A DNA stretch of 64,000 nt, from the IMG/VR virus record IMGVR_UViG_3300042482_001138, positions 1 to 64,000 of that record. One strand, given 5' to 3'. The position numbers and the translations under genes were made by a program. The DNA is from a virus. Each line of letters opens with the position of its first letter. The stretch's first letter is position 1. Below, piece by piece: positions 51,383 through 61,000 of this stretch. The notes beneath the pieces are model-generated. The model was not told the origin of the DNA. It ran no database searches and saw only the letters and a program-made list of their open reading frames with translations.

Positions 51383-51400
51383 GTTTTTTATATAAATATC
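51383..51400 (-). promoter_or_regulatory. Candidate late promoter (TATTTATATA type)
   Basis: Minus strand GATATTTATATAAAAAAC, 7 bases before the ATG at 51375. Confidence 0.6.
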
Positions 51401-51402
51401 TT

Positions 51403-53535
51403 TTATTGGGTAATAAGTTGATCAAGATTTTTTTTATAAAATTTAATAATTTCATTAATATTTTCAGATTGACCTAATTCACGTAGTTTATTTTTGTAGT
51501 AATCTATTCTTTCTTTGTAATATTCAATTTCTTTATCCACATCCCTCACCAATTTAGGTTTTGATTCAGATTTAGTAGGTTCTAAAATTACATCTAATGA
51601 AAGGTTTGTACTTATAGGATTTTCATAATAAATGACAAAAAACTTAGGAAACGTAGATGGATTTGCAACAGTTTGTATTCTTGTGTAGTCATTTCTGAAC
51701 ATAATGTATTTTTCATTAGGTCTGTCCACATATAATATAACGTCAACATTATCTTCTTTATATTTTGTGTGGTTATGCCAAGAAGGTACTTTGTAATAAT
51801 AACCTCTTTCAGACCCAATTTTTTCGACCTTACTAACGTCAACTGGTTTTACTTGAACAAAGTATGAAGTGTTTTCAATTATCAAATCGAAGTCTTGACC
51901 AAGTTTTCTATCTCTTATATCACCAGCACATCTTTCTTTAATTTGCCAAGTCATACCTTCTTCTTGTGGGTTAAGTTTGAAAGATTGTATTAAAACTGAT
52001 TTGGCATAGTTTTCATTTTCCCTACCATCTATTATAGTTTGGCTATTCAAATTTACTAACCGTTCAGTAAATCTCCCATCGTTACCAACAAGGTCATCAA
52101 TATTATTCATAATCCAAATCCTAAAATTTTCCAAACCATCAGTTTCTTCGACCCATATTTTTTGGATTTCTTTGTGTACCGCACTGTTAGTGTCAAATCT
52201 ATTTATAATAGACCAATTTCCTAAACCACCATAATTTTCTTCTGTAAATCTACCACCTATTATTCCATCTTCAGTTTGACATTCATCAGTTTGTATTTTA
52301 CCTAAACAACCATTCGGATGAAACTCACCTTCACAAAAAGGATATGCTTTATTTATAATAAGCCTAAAGGATTTTGGTTTGATTGGAAAAACTTCTTTAC
52401 TTTCATTTAAAACTTTTTTACGAACTGTAGATTCTTTTAAAGTTTTTTTTTCAATTTTTTTCTTATACAGATCGTTAACAAAGTCCCAATTTACGTGGTT
52501 CCAAAATTTTTTGATATAATCATCTTTTTTGTTTTGGTATTTCAAATAGTACGCGTGTTCCCAAAGATCTAATCCTAAAAGCGGATAACCACCATCTTTA
52601 ACAATATTCATTAATGGGTTGTCTTGATTTGGTGTGGACAATATTTTTAATTTTTTGTTCTTTCCTATCACTAACCAAACCCATCCAGATCCAAATCGTT
52701 TTTTTGCTTCTTCATTAAATTGGTCCTTCATTTTTTTTACATTACCAAAATCTTCGGTAATCTTATTGAAGATTTCATCTTTTGGTATTTGTTTTTTTGG
52801 TGACAACATTTTCCAAAATAAAGCGTGGTTAAAGGCTCCCCCTGCGTTATTTCTTACCGAGTCGTCAAATTTATTTATAGATATTATTATATCTTCTAAA
52901 TCCATTTCCCCTTCTTTATTTTTTAACGCATCATTAAGTTTTTTTACATATCCTTTATAATGTTTATTATAATGTATGTTCATAGTCTTAGGATCTACAA
53001 ACTGTTTCATTGCGGAATATGAATACGGGAGTTTTTCTATACCAATTTTTTTCATTTCCAAAATGAAGTTTTCTTGGATGTTGAATTTATCTTGAATAAG
53101 AATCTTTTCTTCCAATAATTGAATTTTGTCTTGGATTGGTTTCAATCCTTCAAAAATAATATTTTCTAAATCAGGATTTTCTTTTTCAAAAGTTTTAATA
53201 AGTGAACCTGCCAAAGAATTGGCTTCGTCTTCGTTTTGACCACCAATATCAGGTCCTCTTTTTCTACCTAAAACATTTCTTTGATGACTATGAACCCATT
53301 CGTGTGCTAATGTTCTAAGAATATCTCTGTTCATTCTATTATTTACTAAAATTTTGATTCCCTTTTCTTTGTGTTGACTTCCTGTGGTCATTCTACCTTC
53401 ACGTTGTCCCAACAGATGAATTACTAAGTCATCTTTTAGTGGATACTCTTTTTGTAAAAACTTACAAAAAGTTTTAAGTAGATCTTTTTCTTGCTTGCTT
53501 ATGTCTGAATTTATATTTTTGAAAGTAACGTTCAT
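51403..53535 (-). CDS. Fusion protein: HExxH metallopeptidase, Mn-type superoxide dismutase and PD-(D/E)XK-like domain
   Basis: 710 residues. Residues ~1-120: zinc peptidase-like with His78-Glu79-His82 (LAHEWVHSHQ) and NEDEANSLAG supplying a third ligand. Residues ~165-360: complete Fe/Mn superoxide dismutase with ligands His188, His237, Asp323 and His327; the 86- and 4-residue spacings of the last three equal those of E. coli MnSOD, and NQDNPL has the Gln typical of Mn forms. Residues ~366-379 (KESTVRKKVLNES) repeat the ITES-type helix. Residues ~520-600: GQDFDLIIENTSYFVQVKP, a D-x(n)-QxK pattern like PD-(D/E)XK nucleases. Role unknown; a virion-borne antioxidant is one possibility. Confidence 0.85.
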   Translation of the reverse strand: MNVTFKNINSDISKQEKDLLKTFCKFLQKEYPLKDDLVIHLLGQREGRMTTGSQHKEKGIKILVNNRMNRDILRTLAHEWVHSHQRNVLGRKRGPDIGGQNEDEANSLAGSLIKTFEKENPDLENIIFEGLKPIQDKIQLLEEKILIQDKFNIQENFILEMKKIGIEKLPYSYSAMKQFVDPKTMNIHYNKHYKGYVKKLNDALKNKEGEMDLEDIIISINKFDDSVRNNAGGAFNHALFWKMLSPKKQIPKDEIFNKITEDFGNVKKMKDQFNEEAKKRFGSGWVWLVIGKNKKLKILSTPNQDNPLMNIVKDGGYPLLGLDLWEHAYYLKYQNKKDDYIKKFWNHVNWDFVNDLYKKKIEKKTLKESTVRKKVLNESKEVFPIKPKSFRLIINKAYPFCEGEFHPNGCLGKIQTDECQTEDGIIGGRFTEENYGGLGNWSIINRFDTNSAVHKEIQKIWVEETDGLENFRIWIMNNIDDLVGNDGRFTERLVNLNSQTIIDGRENENYAKSVLIQSFKLNPQEEGMTWQIKERCAGDIRDRKLGQDFDLIIENTSYFVQVKPVDVSKVEKIGSERGYYYKVPSWHNHTKYKEDNVDVILYVDRPNEKYIMFRNDYTRIQTVANPSTFPKFFVIYYENPISTNLSLDVILEPTKSESKPKLVRDVDKEIEYYKERIDYYKNKLRELGQSENINEIIKFYKKNLDQLITQ

Positions 53536-53536
53536 T

Positions 53537-53550
53537 GAAAATAAATATCA
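53537..53550 (-). promoter_or_regulatory. Promoter-like element abutting a start codon
   Basis: Minus strand TGATATTTATTTTC ends one base before the ATG at 53535. As a promoter it would give a leaderless transcript. Confidence 0.4.
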
Positions 53551-53554
53551 TTTA

Positions 53555-53582
53555 AAATAAAAAACCCCATTTTAGATGGGGT
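53555..53582 (-). terminator. Rho-independent terminator of the 53607-53978 gene
   Basis: Minus strand ACCCCAT / ATGGGGT stem with 5-base loop followed by TTTTATTTT. Confidence 0.85.
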
Positions 53583-53606
53583 CAATTAGATGAGGTTATG
53601 TTTTTT

Positions 53607-53978
53607 TTATTTTTTGTGTTCTTTAATTTTTGCGTCTAATTTATCACAACGCGAATCTATATGACTTGACAGGTTTGAAATGTCAAATTTAGTTAGTCTT
53701 TCTAAATCTGTAAATCTTCTATCAACTTCGTCACTATAGTTGTTTAAATTAATTGATAGATCTTTATGTAGATCATCAATACGATTGTTTATCTCACTAA
53801 GTGAGTGTCTTCTTTCCCTTTCTATATGATCAATATAATCATGAAATGATTTAACTTCAGTAAAAAAAGTGTTTTTATCAACCTTAACTTTTAACTTTAA
53901 AAACGTGACCACAACTGATGTTACAACCGCAACCACACCCAAAGTAGATAAAACTGATATTAATATAACTGTTTCCAT
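53607..53978 (-). CDS. Single-pass membrane protein with coiled-coil domain
   Basis: 123 residues. An N-terminal membrane segment (residues ~4-27, VILISVLSTLGVVAVVTSVV) is followed by ~90 residues of charged coiled coil (RIDDLHKDLSINLNNYSDEV). This layout fits an inner-membrane spanin-like or superinfection-exclusion protein, but the pairing partner of a spanin system is not visible. It forms a single-gene transcription unit closed by its own terminator. Confidence 0.65.
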   Translation of the reverse strand: METVILISVLSTLGVVAVVTSVVVTFLKLKVKVDKNTFFTEVKSFHDYIDHIERERRHSLSEINNRIDDLHKDLSINLNNYSDEVDRRFTDLERLTKFDISNLSSHIDSRCDKLDAKIKEHKK

Positions 53979-54045
53979 AACTTTATTTTTTTTAATGTTT
54001 ATTAAACCTCATCTTAAAACAAGATAGGTTATCAAAAACTTAAAT

Positions 54046-54073
54046 AAATAAAAAACCCCACTATTGGTGGGGT
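54046..54073 (-). terminator. Rho-independent terminator of the 54092-54394 gene
   Basis: Minus strand ACCCCAC / GTGGGGT stem with 5-base loop followed by TTTTTATTTATTT. Confidence 0.85.
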
Positions 54074-54091
54074 CTTAAGAAATTTTTTAGA

Positions 54092-54394
54092 TTAATATCT
54101 GTATCTACTTCTAAACCTTCTTGATTCATTCATATCCCCTATTTTTTCCATGGGATTTTCAAGTGGTTCATCTGATTGTTGAGATAACTTCTCAAACAAT
54201 TTTACAAATTCAGGAGCTGGTAATGTTTTGAAAGCTTCAGTCGAACATTTTTGGAAATCTAATCTAGCAGGATCACATCCAGGTATGTTACTATGTGTCT
54301 TTAGAAGCTCCACATCCGCAGCAAGATTTATTTCTTCTTCTTTTAAAATTCTTCGAAGAACGTTTTCTATTCTTTTTTCACTATATCTGTTCAT
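54092..54394 (-). CDS. Small basic/helical protein with RIENVLRRILKEEE leader
   Basis: 100 residues. The N-terminus (SEKRIENVLRRILKEEEINL) belongs to the recurrent amphipathic leader class. Two cysteines lie in GCDPARLDFQKC. The C-terminus (ESRRFRSRYRY) is strongly basic and could contact nucleic acid. A promoter-like TATTTATAAATA precedes it and a terminator follows, so it is transcribed alone. A small capsid-internal protein is a plausible reading. Confidence 0.6.
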   Translation of the reverse strand: MNRYSEKRIENVLRRILKEEEINLAADVELLKTHSNIPGCDPARLDFQKCSTEAFKTLPAPEFVKLFEKLSQQSDEPLENPMEKIGDMNESRRFRSRYRY

Positions 54395-54402
54395 AATTTT
54401 TT

Positions 54403-54414
54403 TATTTATAAATA
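54403..54414 (-). promoter_or_regulatory. Candidate late promoter, palindromic TATTTATAAATA
   Basis: Palindromic, 8 bases before the ATG at 54394; followed on the minus strand by AAAAAAATT. Confidence 0.5.
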
Positions 54415-54433
54415 TGAAAGAAAAATAAAAAAA

Positions 54434-56194
54434 TTATCTTTTATTGATGTGATTTAAAATTTCTTCAACAACGTCACCAATATTTTCTGAATCACCATCA
54501 CCCATTACAGTACTTATTATTTTTTTCTTATGGTTTAATATATCATAAATTGCACCTTCGATTGTGTTTTCGAATATAGGATAGTAAACCAAAACGTTGT
54601 TTTTTTGACCATATCTATATGCTCTGTCTTCGGCTTGAGAATGTTCTGCAGGCACAAAAGATAAGTCATTCATAATTACAACTTCCGCAGATGTTAATGT
54701 CAAACCAACACCAGCGGCTTTTAGATTACCTACAAATACTTTTATTTTTTCATCATTTTGAAAAGAATCAACCGCTTGTTGTCTTACTGAATTTGAACAA
54801 CTTCCATCAAGGTAAACCGCTTGTTTTCCAAAATGTTGATATATGGATTGTAGGGTGTCAGTAAAGTTTGTAAAAATAATTACTTTTTTACCTTGGTCTA
54901 ATATGTTTTCTGCAAATTCTATAGTTTGACTTATTTTTTCATTTGCTATGACTTTTCTAACTTTCATAAGTTTAGAAAATTGAACTGTAAGGGATGAAGA
55001 TTCATTGGGGTTTTTATCGTACCAATCATAATACTCACCCATAAGATTTTCATATTCTTTAGATCTCAATCGTAAATAAACGGGTGTTATAATTTTATCA
55101 GGTAAATCTAAAACATCTTCTTTTAGTCTTCTCAATATTTGTTTAGACGTTCTGTCTTTTAATTCTTCTAAATTAGACGCACCAGTAACGTTCCAAACTT
55201 TTCTTTTACCCGCGTTAAATTGATACCCTTGACAATATCTTATTGCGTAAGCCATCCAATTTTGGGCAACAGGACTTTCTATAATATTTAGAAGATTATA
55301 ATAATTCATCGGTCTTGATGTCATTGGTGTACCCGTAAGTAACCAAACCCTTTTTATGTTTTTAACGAAACTATTTATAATTTTTGTTCTTTGGGCTTGT
55401 GCGTTTGACACCATATGTGCTTCATCTAAAATAACCAACTCGAACTGTGACTTTAAAAGTAATGAATTTTCTTTTTCTTTGGGGTCGTGAAAATTTTTTA
55501 ATATATCATAATTTACAATAACAAAATCAGATTCTGTTGAATATTTTTTTCCTTCTGATATAAAAACAGACCTTTCGGTGTAGTTTTGTATTTCCCTTTG
55601 CCAATTTATTTTCAAAGACGCAGGACAAATAATAAGAATTTTTTTGGCACCTGTTTCTAGTGCCGCAATTATAGTTGATGTTGTTTTTCCAAGACCCATA
55701 TCATCCGCCAAAATAAACCTTCTTGAACCTACTAATTTTTCTATTGCTTCTTTTTGATGTGAAAGTGGTGGTCTATGTGAATATTTATCATAACTAATTT
55801 CAACGATGTCAGTAGTGTGTGATTTTATTAGTGCGGATTTAGGTACCCAAAATTCTGAAAGAACATCCTTTTCAAAAAATTTACCCCAAATATGGTAAGA
55901 TTTTTCTTTTTCCACTAAAAGTTTTTCGACGTATATTTTATTAGGTACTTCTAAAAGATATCTTTCTTCCGAAAATTTTTTAGCAAAATACGTGTCCAAG
56001 TCCACCCACTTTCTTGCTACTTTTGGTTGTACATTATAATAATTGTTTATATAGTCGGCTTGAGTTCTCGTTGGGTAAAACTTTTTATTATTTTCTTTTT
56101 TTGTTTTAAGAAACAAAATATAATTGTTGGCACCACTATATGTATCTAATAGCTCTAATGCTTGGTGTTCTATTAATTGCTTACTGTTAGACAA
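54434..56194 (-). CDS. SNF2-family helicase (SMARCAL1/HARP-like)
   Basis: About 586 residues. Motif I is ILADDMGLGKTTS, motif II VILDEAHMV, motif III WLLTGTPM, motif V GVGLTLTSAEVVI and motif VI QAEDRAYRYGQ: a complete SF2/SNF2 motor, as in phage UvsW-like or HARP-type fork-remodelling enzymes. No ATG is available; a TTG at 56194 gives LSNSKQLIEHQ as start. A TTG at 56236 is possible but would encode a hydrophobic leader inside the divergent promoter. Likely role: remodelling of recombination or replication intermediates. Confidence 0.88.
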   Translation of the reverse strand: MSNSKQLIEHQALELLDTYSGANNYILFLKTKKENNKKFYPTRTQADYINNYYNVQPKVARKWVDLDTYFAKKFSEERYLLEVPNKIYVEKLLVEKEKSYHIWGKFFEKDVLSEFWVPKSALIKSHTTDIVEISYDKYSHRPPLSHQKEAIEKLVGSRRFILADDMGLGKTTSTIIAALETGAKKILIICPASLKINWQREIQNYTERSVFISEGKKYSTESDFVIVNYDILKNFHDPKEKENSLLLKSQFELVILDEAHMVSNAQAQRTKIINSFVKNIKRVWLLTGTPMTSRPMNYYNLLNIIESPVAQNWMAYAIRYCQGYQFNAGKRKVWNVTGASNLEELKDRTSKQILRRLKEDVLDLPDKIITPVYLRLRSKEYENLMGEYYDWYDKNPNESSSLTVQFSKLMKVRKVIANEKISQTIEFAENILDQGKKVIIFTNFTDTLQSIYQHFGKQAVYLDGSCSNSVRQQAVDSFQNDEKIKVFVGNLKAAGVGLTLTSAEVVIMNDLSFVPAEHSQAEDRAYRYGQKNNVLVYYPIFENTIEGAIYDILNHKKKIISTVMGDGDSENIGDVVEEILNHINKR

Positions 56195-56224
56195 AACTTT
56201 TTTTAAAAAAATAAACAAAAAAAA

Positions 56225-56241
56225 GATATTTATCAATAAAA
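56225..56241 (+). promoter_or_regulatory. Candidate late promoter (TATTTATCA type)
   Basis: GATATTTATCAATAAAA, 7 bases before the ATG at 56249. GATATTTATC is nearly palindromic, so a minus-strand role for the helicase is possible. Confidence 0.5.
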
Positions 56242-56248
56242 CATCAAA

Positions 56249-56761
56249 ATGGATAGTAAAGTTCCAATAACTAGATTAGGTAAATTTTTTGGTGAAAAAG
56301 ATTTTTCACTTGAAGTATCTATGGGTCAAGAGTGGTTAAATGGTGATATGAATTATACTTGTGTACTTTATAGAGTTGATAGAACAAAAACAAAAACTGA
56401 CGATGTTTATGGTGAAACTTTATCCGACAGTATAAATTTTCATCCTCCTGTTGAATTTAATGCTTATGTTGCTATAGCGGCACCCGAAAATAAAATGATC
56501 GGATCTACTAAAATTGATCAAGTAGAACCAGGTAACATTACAATGTCTGTTTACTTGAAAACTTTGGAAGATTTAAACATAGAAATAAGTTTTGGTGATT
56601 ATGTGGGTTATTACGATAGCGAAAACTTTGTAAGATATTATACAGTTGTCAATGATGGTCGTGTGATTTCTGATATAAAACATACATATAAAGGGTATAA
56701 GCCATTTTATAGAACAATAATTGCATCACCTGTTACATCAAATGAGTTCAGAGGATTATAA
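56249..56761 (+). CDS. Probable neck protein (gp14-like)
   Basis: 170 residues. DVYGETLSDSINFHPPVEFN and ISFGDYVGYYDSENFVRYYT follow the same order as the YGE...GD-x-v-Y strands of T4-type gp14 neck proteins. It directly precedes the gp15-like gene (9 bases) and the sheath, as in T4 order. Similarity is by layout, so an alternative virion role remains possible. Confidence 0.5.
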   Translation: MDSKVPITRLGKFFGEKDFSLEVSMGQEWLNGDMNYTCVLYRVDRTKTKTDDVYGETLSDSINFHPPVEFNAYVAIAAPENKMIGSTKIDQVEPGNITMSVYLKTLEDLNIEISFGDYVGYYDSENFVRYYTVVNDGRVISDIKHTYKGYKPFYRTIIASPVTSNEFRGL

Positions 56762-56770
56762 TAAAAAGAT

Positions 56771-57802
56771 ATGGGATTACCTAAAAAAATAAAAAAATAT
56801 ATACCATTAGAAAATGGTGTAAGTCCGTTGGAAAGAAGACATCAGTTAGCAGACATGATTGCTGAACATGGTACTTTTTTACCAAAAGGTTTATTACATG
56901 CAGATTTAGATAAAGGTTTTTTGGAATTTGTAAAAGATAACATGACAATATCCATCGAAGGAAAAAAAATATCTGTCGTTGATATTCTTATAACAACACA
57001 GAACTGGGCTCAGTTTACCGAAACTTGGGAATTCCAAAATATTGATAAAAATGCTGAACCTCCTTTTGTTACTGTTGTTAGACAACCCGAAGTTAAATTT
57101 GGTGATCCACAATTAAAATATAATATTCCTAACAAAAGATTATATCATTATGCTCAAGTTCCTACTTGGGACGGTCAAAGACATGGTATGGATATATATA
57201 AAATTCCCCAACCTGTACCAATCCAAATAAACTATACTGTAGTGATTATTTGTAACCGTATGAGAGAGTTGAATGAGTTCAACAAAACAATAATGGAACT
57301 TTTTGCATCTAGACAAGCTTACCAAAAAATAAAAGGTCATTATATTCCGATTGTTATGGGTGACATAGCAGATGAATCAGTTTTAGATTTAGAAAAAAGA
57401 AAATACTATATTCAGAAATATCCAATGACATTACAGGGATTTTTACTTGATGAAGATGAATTTGTTGTACAACCTGCGATTGTAAGAACAATGCAGATTT
57501 ATGAAACTGATACTTCCATAAAGAAACAAAAACCAAAAAAGAATCAAGAGTTACCAACAAATTTAACTTTTCCTTTTAAAGTTGGGGTAAACACGTTTTC
57601 AGACAAAATATTTTTTACTTCTGATATGACAGTTGCTGAAGTCGATAACATATCTACATATAGTGTTTATATAAATGATGACTTCTATGGTAATGATATT
57701 TCAGAAATCCAAATCAACACTAATGACATTTTAAAAATAGATGTAACAAAAAATGATGGTACAAAAAACGCTAAGTTAGTATTACAACAAAAACTAATTT
57801 AA
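56771..57802 (+). CDS. Tail terminator / sheath stabiliser (gp15-like)
   Basis: 343 residues (T4 gp15 has 272). Residues ~150-250 contain PVPIQINYTVVIICNRMREL followed by a helix, HYIPIVMGDIADESVLD and YPMTLQGFLLDEDEFVVQPA, which parallels the core of T4 gp15 (short acceptor strand, amphipathic helix, then the closing beta pair with conserved Arg). An extra C-terminal beta domain (~265-343) is present. Position before the sheath and tube genes supports the call. Confidence 0.6.
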   Translation: MGLPKKIKKYIPLENGVSPLERRHQLADMIAEHGTFLPKGLLHADLDKGFLEFVKDNMTISIEGKKISVVDILITTQNWAQFTETWEFQNIDKNAEPPFVTVVRQPEVKFGDPQLKYNIPNKRLYHYAQVPTWDGQRHGMDIYKIPQPVPIQINYTVVIICNRMRELNEFNKTIMELFASRQAYQKIKGHYIPIVMGDIADESVLDLEKRKYYIQKYPMTLQGFLLDEDEFVVQPAIVRTMQIYETDTSIKKQKPKKNQELPTNLTFPFKVGVNTFSDKIFFTSDMTVAEVDNISTYSVYINDDFYGNDISEIQINTNDILKIDVTKNDGTKNAKLVLQQKLI

Positions 57803-57964
57803 CTATTCTCCGTATAAATCTTTTTTTTCTGAACATTTTTCTAAAATCAGGTTTTCCAAAAATCTATACATTTTAATCCCTCTTTTATCACAATACTTTT
57901 TAAGAACATCGTGAACTTTTGGATCAATTTTTAAATTTTTTATTTTTTTTGGTTCTTTATTCAT
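57803..57964 (-). CDS. Ribbon-helix-helix DNA-binding protein
   Basis: 53 residues from the ATG at 57964; an upstream ATG at 58033 would add a hydrophobic leader over the repeat and promoter region and is less likely. IKNLKIDPKVHDVLKKYCDK followed by RGIKMYRFLENLILEKC is a ribbon-helix-helix repressor-like core (one strand, two helices). It lies convergent to the gp15-like gene (0-base gap) and divergent from the sheath gene. GGTAG repeats before its start are candidate operators. Confidence 0.65.
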   Translation of the reverse strand: MNKEPKKIKNLKIDPKVHDVLKKYCDKRGIKMYRFLENLILEKCSEKKDLYGE

Positions 57965-57965
57965 A

Positions 57966-57995
57966 GGTAGAAAAAAGGTAGAAAAAAAACCTACC
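57966..57995. promoter_or_regulatory. GGTAG direct and inverted repeats, candidate operator
   Basis: GGTAG at 57966-57970 and 57977-57981 is a direct pair spaced by A-tracts; the second pairs with CTACC at 57991-57995 across a 9-base A-rich loop. The element lies between the start of the ribbon-helix-helix gene and its TATTTAT element. Confidence 0.45.
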
Positions 57996-57997
57996 AA

Positions 57998-58008
57998 GAT
58001 ATAAATAG
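57998..58008 (-). promoter_or_regulatory. Promoter-like element for the ribbon-helix-helix gene
   Basis: Minus strand CTATTTATATC, 33 bases before the ATG at 57964; the GGTAG repeats lie between. Confidence 0.4.
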
Positions 58009-58042
58009 TTTTATATAAGTAAAGTTTTTGCATAAAATCTCG

Positions 58043-58057
58043 GTATTTATATAAAAA
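58043..58057 (+). promoter_or_regulatory. Candidate late promoter of the tail sheath gene
   Basis: GTATTTATATAAAAA, 30 bases before the ATG at 58088, giving one of the longer leaders among the TATTTAT units. Confidence 0.6.
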
Positions 58058-58087
58058 ATAAATTATAATAAACTAACATTAAAAAAT

Positions 58088-61000
58088 ATGGCAACTAACA
58101 GTAAAATTTTCGTTTCACCTGGTGTCTATACTTCTGAAGTAGATTTAAGTTTTGTGGCACAAAGCGTTGGTGTTACAACTTTAGGTATTGTCGGAGAAAC
58201 ACTTAAAGGTCCGGCCTTCGAACCTATTTTTATTAAAAACTATGATGAGTTCCAATCTTACTTTGGTCCTACTTCACCTGAAAAATTTGTAAATACTCAA
58301 ATTCCTAAATATGAAGCGGCATACATCGCCAAATCATATTTACAACAATCTAATCAATTATTTGTAACTAGAGTTTTAGGTTTATCGGGATATGATGCGG
58401 GTCCTTCTTGGTCAATAATTACAAGCGCAAACTTAGATCCTTCCACTTTGGCACCTTATTGTTTGAGTTCAGTAACAATAGATTGTCAGGATGTTTGTGT
58501 GTCAGCTAAGACATTACCTTTTCAAGTGGCATTTACAGGTTGTACTAACTCACCAAGTTCTGTTTCTTTCGGAGCCTTTCCTGCAGAAATAGAAGCGTTG
58601 TTAACATCACAATACGAACAGTTCAACGGTAATACTTCGACTTTATTAGAAGATTTACAGTTTTTTACATATCAAAGAATTTTAAATCCTCTTTCTCAAA
58701 ATACATCTATTGCTTACTTCGGTACTATTGATGGTGATGATTATGACATGTTGTCAAGTGGATATACAGCTTCTACAAATGTGTTTAATGTACCATCACC
58801 TTCTAGTAACTTAACAAACTTCTTATCACCATTTAATGATACTTGGTACTATGCTTTGTTTGAAAACACAGGAAATAGTAATTATTCGGGTTATTCATTT
58901 TGGTCTGTTGTTTCAGGGTTAACATCAATTAATCCAATAACTACAACTACAATTCCTCCAACAACTACGTCAACGACTACAAATCCTTGTATAACACCAA
59001 CACCTGTGGTTCCTACTACAACAACTACTACTACTGTTGTTGATTGTTACTCAGGAACAGTTATAGGTATGATATATTATTATACCGGTAATTCATACAC
59101 TCTTTATGATGACATGGTTATTGCAACACTAAGATCAAGAGGTATTGCGGATTACAGCGATGACGTGAACCCAAGATATGAAATAACTGGTTTGACTGAT
59201 GTTACAATGGATTGTTCAGGTCAATATTCGGGCGTATTAAAAAATCCATTTGCTAAATTTGCAATAAATGCGACTAACTACTTAGGTAACAACTTTACTT
59301 TTGTTACGTCGTTCGCAAATTCGGATTCAGAATATCTTACAAAAGTATTCGGAACAAGTAACTTTGGTAAACCAAGAAATGTGGTACCACTTTTTGTGGA
59401 AGAAAGATTCCAATCACTTTTAAGATGGGCGTATAACAAAGGTTACATACGAGGTTTAAAATGTGGTTTAATATCATTACCTGAAGCACAAAGCGAAGAT
59501 CCAACATCAATTGCTTGGTACTTAGAAAAGTATCAATCACCTGAAAGTCCATGGGTTGTTTCTGAAGTTAGAGGTTCCAAAGTTTATAACTTATTTAAAT
59601 TTTACACAATTTCTGACGGGAACAGTGCCAACACAGAAGTTAAAATATCTATATCTGATATATCTTTCGCAAATGAAACATTTACAGTTTTAATTCGTGA
59701 TTACTACGATACAGATTCAAATCCTGTTGTGTTAGAAAAATTCACAAACTGTACTATGAATCCAAGCGAAAATAGTTTTATAGCCAAAAAAATTGGTACT
59801 TTGGACGGTGAGTTTGAATTGAAATCAAGATATGTAATGGTTGAAATGAATGAAGACGCACCAATAGATTCATTACCTTGTGGATTTGAAGGATATAATT
59901 TCAGAGAATATGCAGGAGCAAAATCACCATTCCCTATAATTAAAACTAAATATGATTACCCAGGTGAGTTAGTTTTCAATCCACCTTTTGGTACACCATC
60001 AGGTACAGACGATGCTGGATTATCATCAGGTGATAATATAAGAAAAACTTTCTTAGGGTTTTCTACAAGTGCCGATTACGGTTATGACCCAAGTTTCTTC
60101 GAATATAAAGGTAAAAGAAATCCTTCAAACATATGTTTTGCAACTGAATCATCTCCTTGGTTATATAGAACTAAAGGGTTCCACATGGACAAAAACGCAA
60201 GTGGTATTACAATTGCTAACGTTTTTGCAACAAGTGGCACTCCTCGTTTCTACGTAGGTGATGCGTCTTTCAGTTCTGAACCTACTGTTGAAACAAACCC
60301 TTACTACCGTTTATTTGCTCGTAAATTTACTTTACTTGTACAAGGTGGATTCGATGGTTGGGATATCTACAGAGAAAGAAGAACAAACGCAGATAAATAC
60401 CAATTAGGTAGAACTGGTTACTTAAATGGGGCTTGTGCAACAACAAGATACCCTTCAGCAGTTGGTTGGGGAGCGTTTAAACAAATTACTGTTGGTGACG
60501 GTACAAGAGAATACGCAAACACTGACTATTACGCTTACTTACTTGGTATCAGAACTTTTGCTAATCCTGAAGCGGTTAATATAAATGTATTTGTTACACC
60601 AGGAATTGACTATGTTAACAACAGTGACTTAGTAGAAGATACAATAGATATGATAGAAAACGAAAGAGCGGATTCTTTGTATATAACAACTACACCTGAC
60701 TACAATTTGTTATTACCTACCACAACTGGTGTAGATGGTTTGATTTATCCACAAGAAGCGGTTGATAATCTTGATGGTACAGGAATCGATTCTAACTATA
60801 CCGCCACTTACTATCCGTGGGTGTTAACAAGAGATAGTGTAAATAACACACAAATTTATCTACCACCAACGGCTGAAGTAACCAGAAATTTAGCATTAAC
60901 AGACAACATTGCGTTTCCTTGGTTTGCTGCGGCGGGTTATACTCGTGGTATTGTAAACGCTATCAAAGCTCGTAAGAAGTTGACTCAAGAAGACAGAGAT

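Noticed and set aside
57965-58033. N-terminal extension of the ribbon-helix-helix gene
   Set aside because: It would translate the GGTAG repeat and promoter region into a hydrophobic leader not expected for this family.
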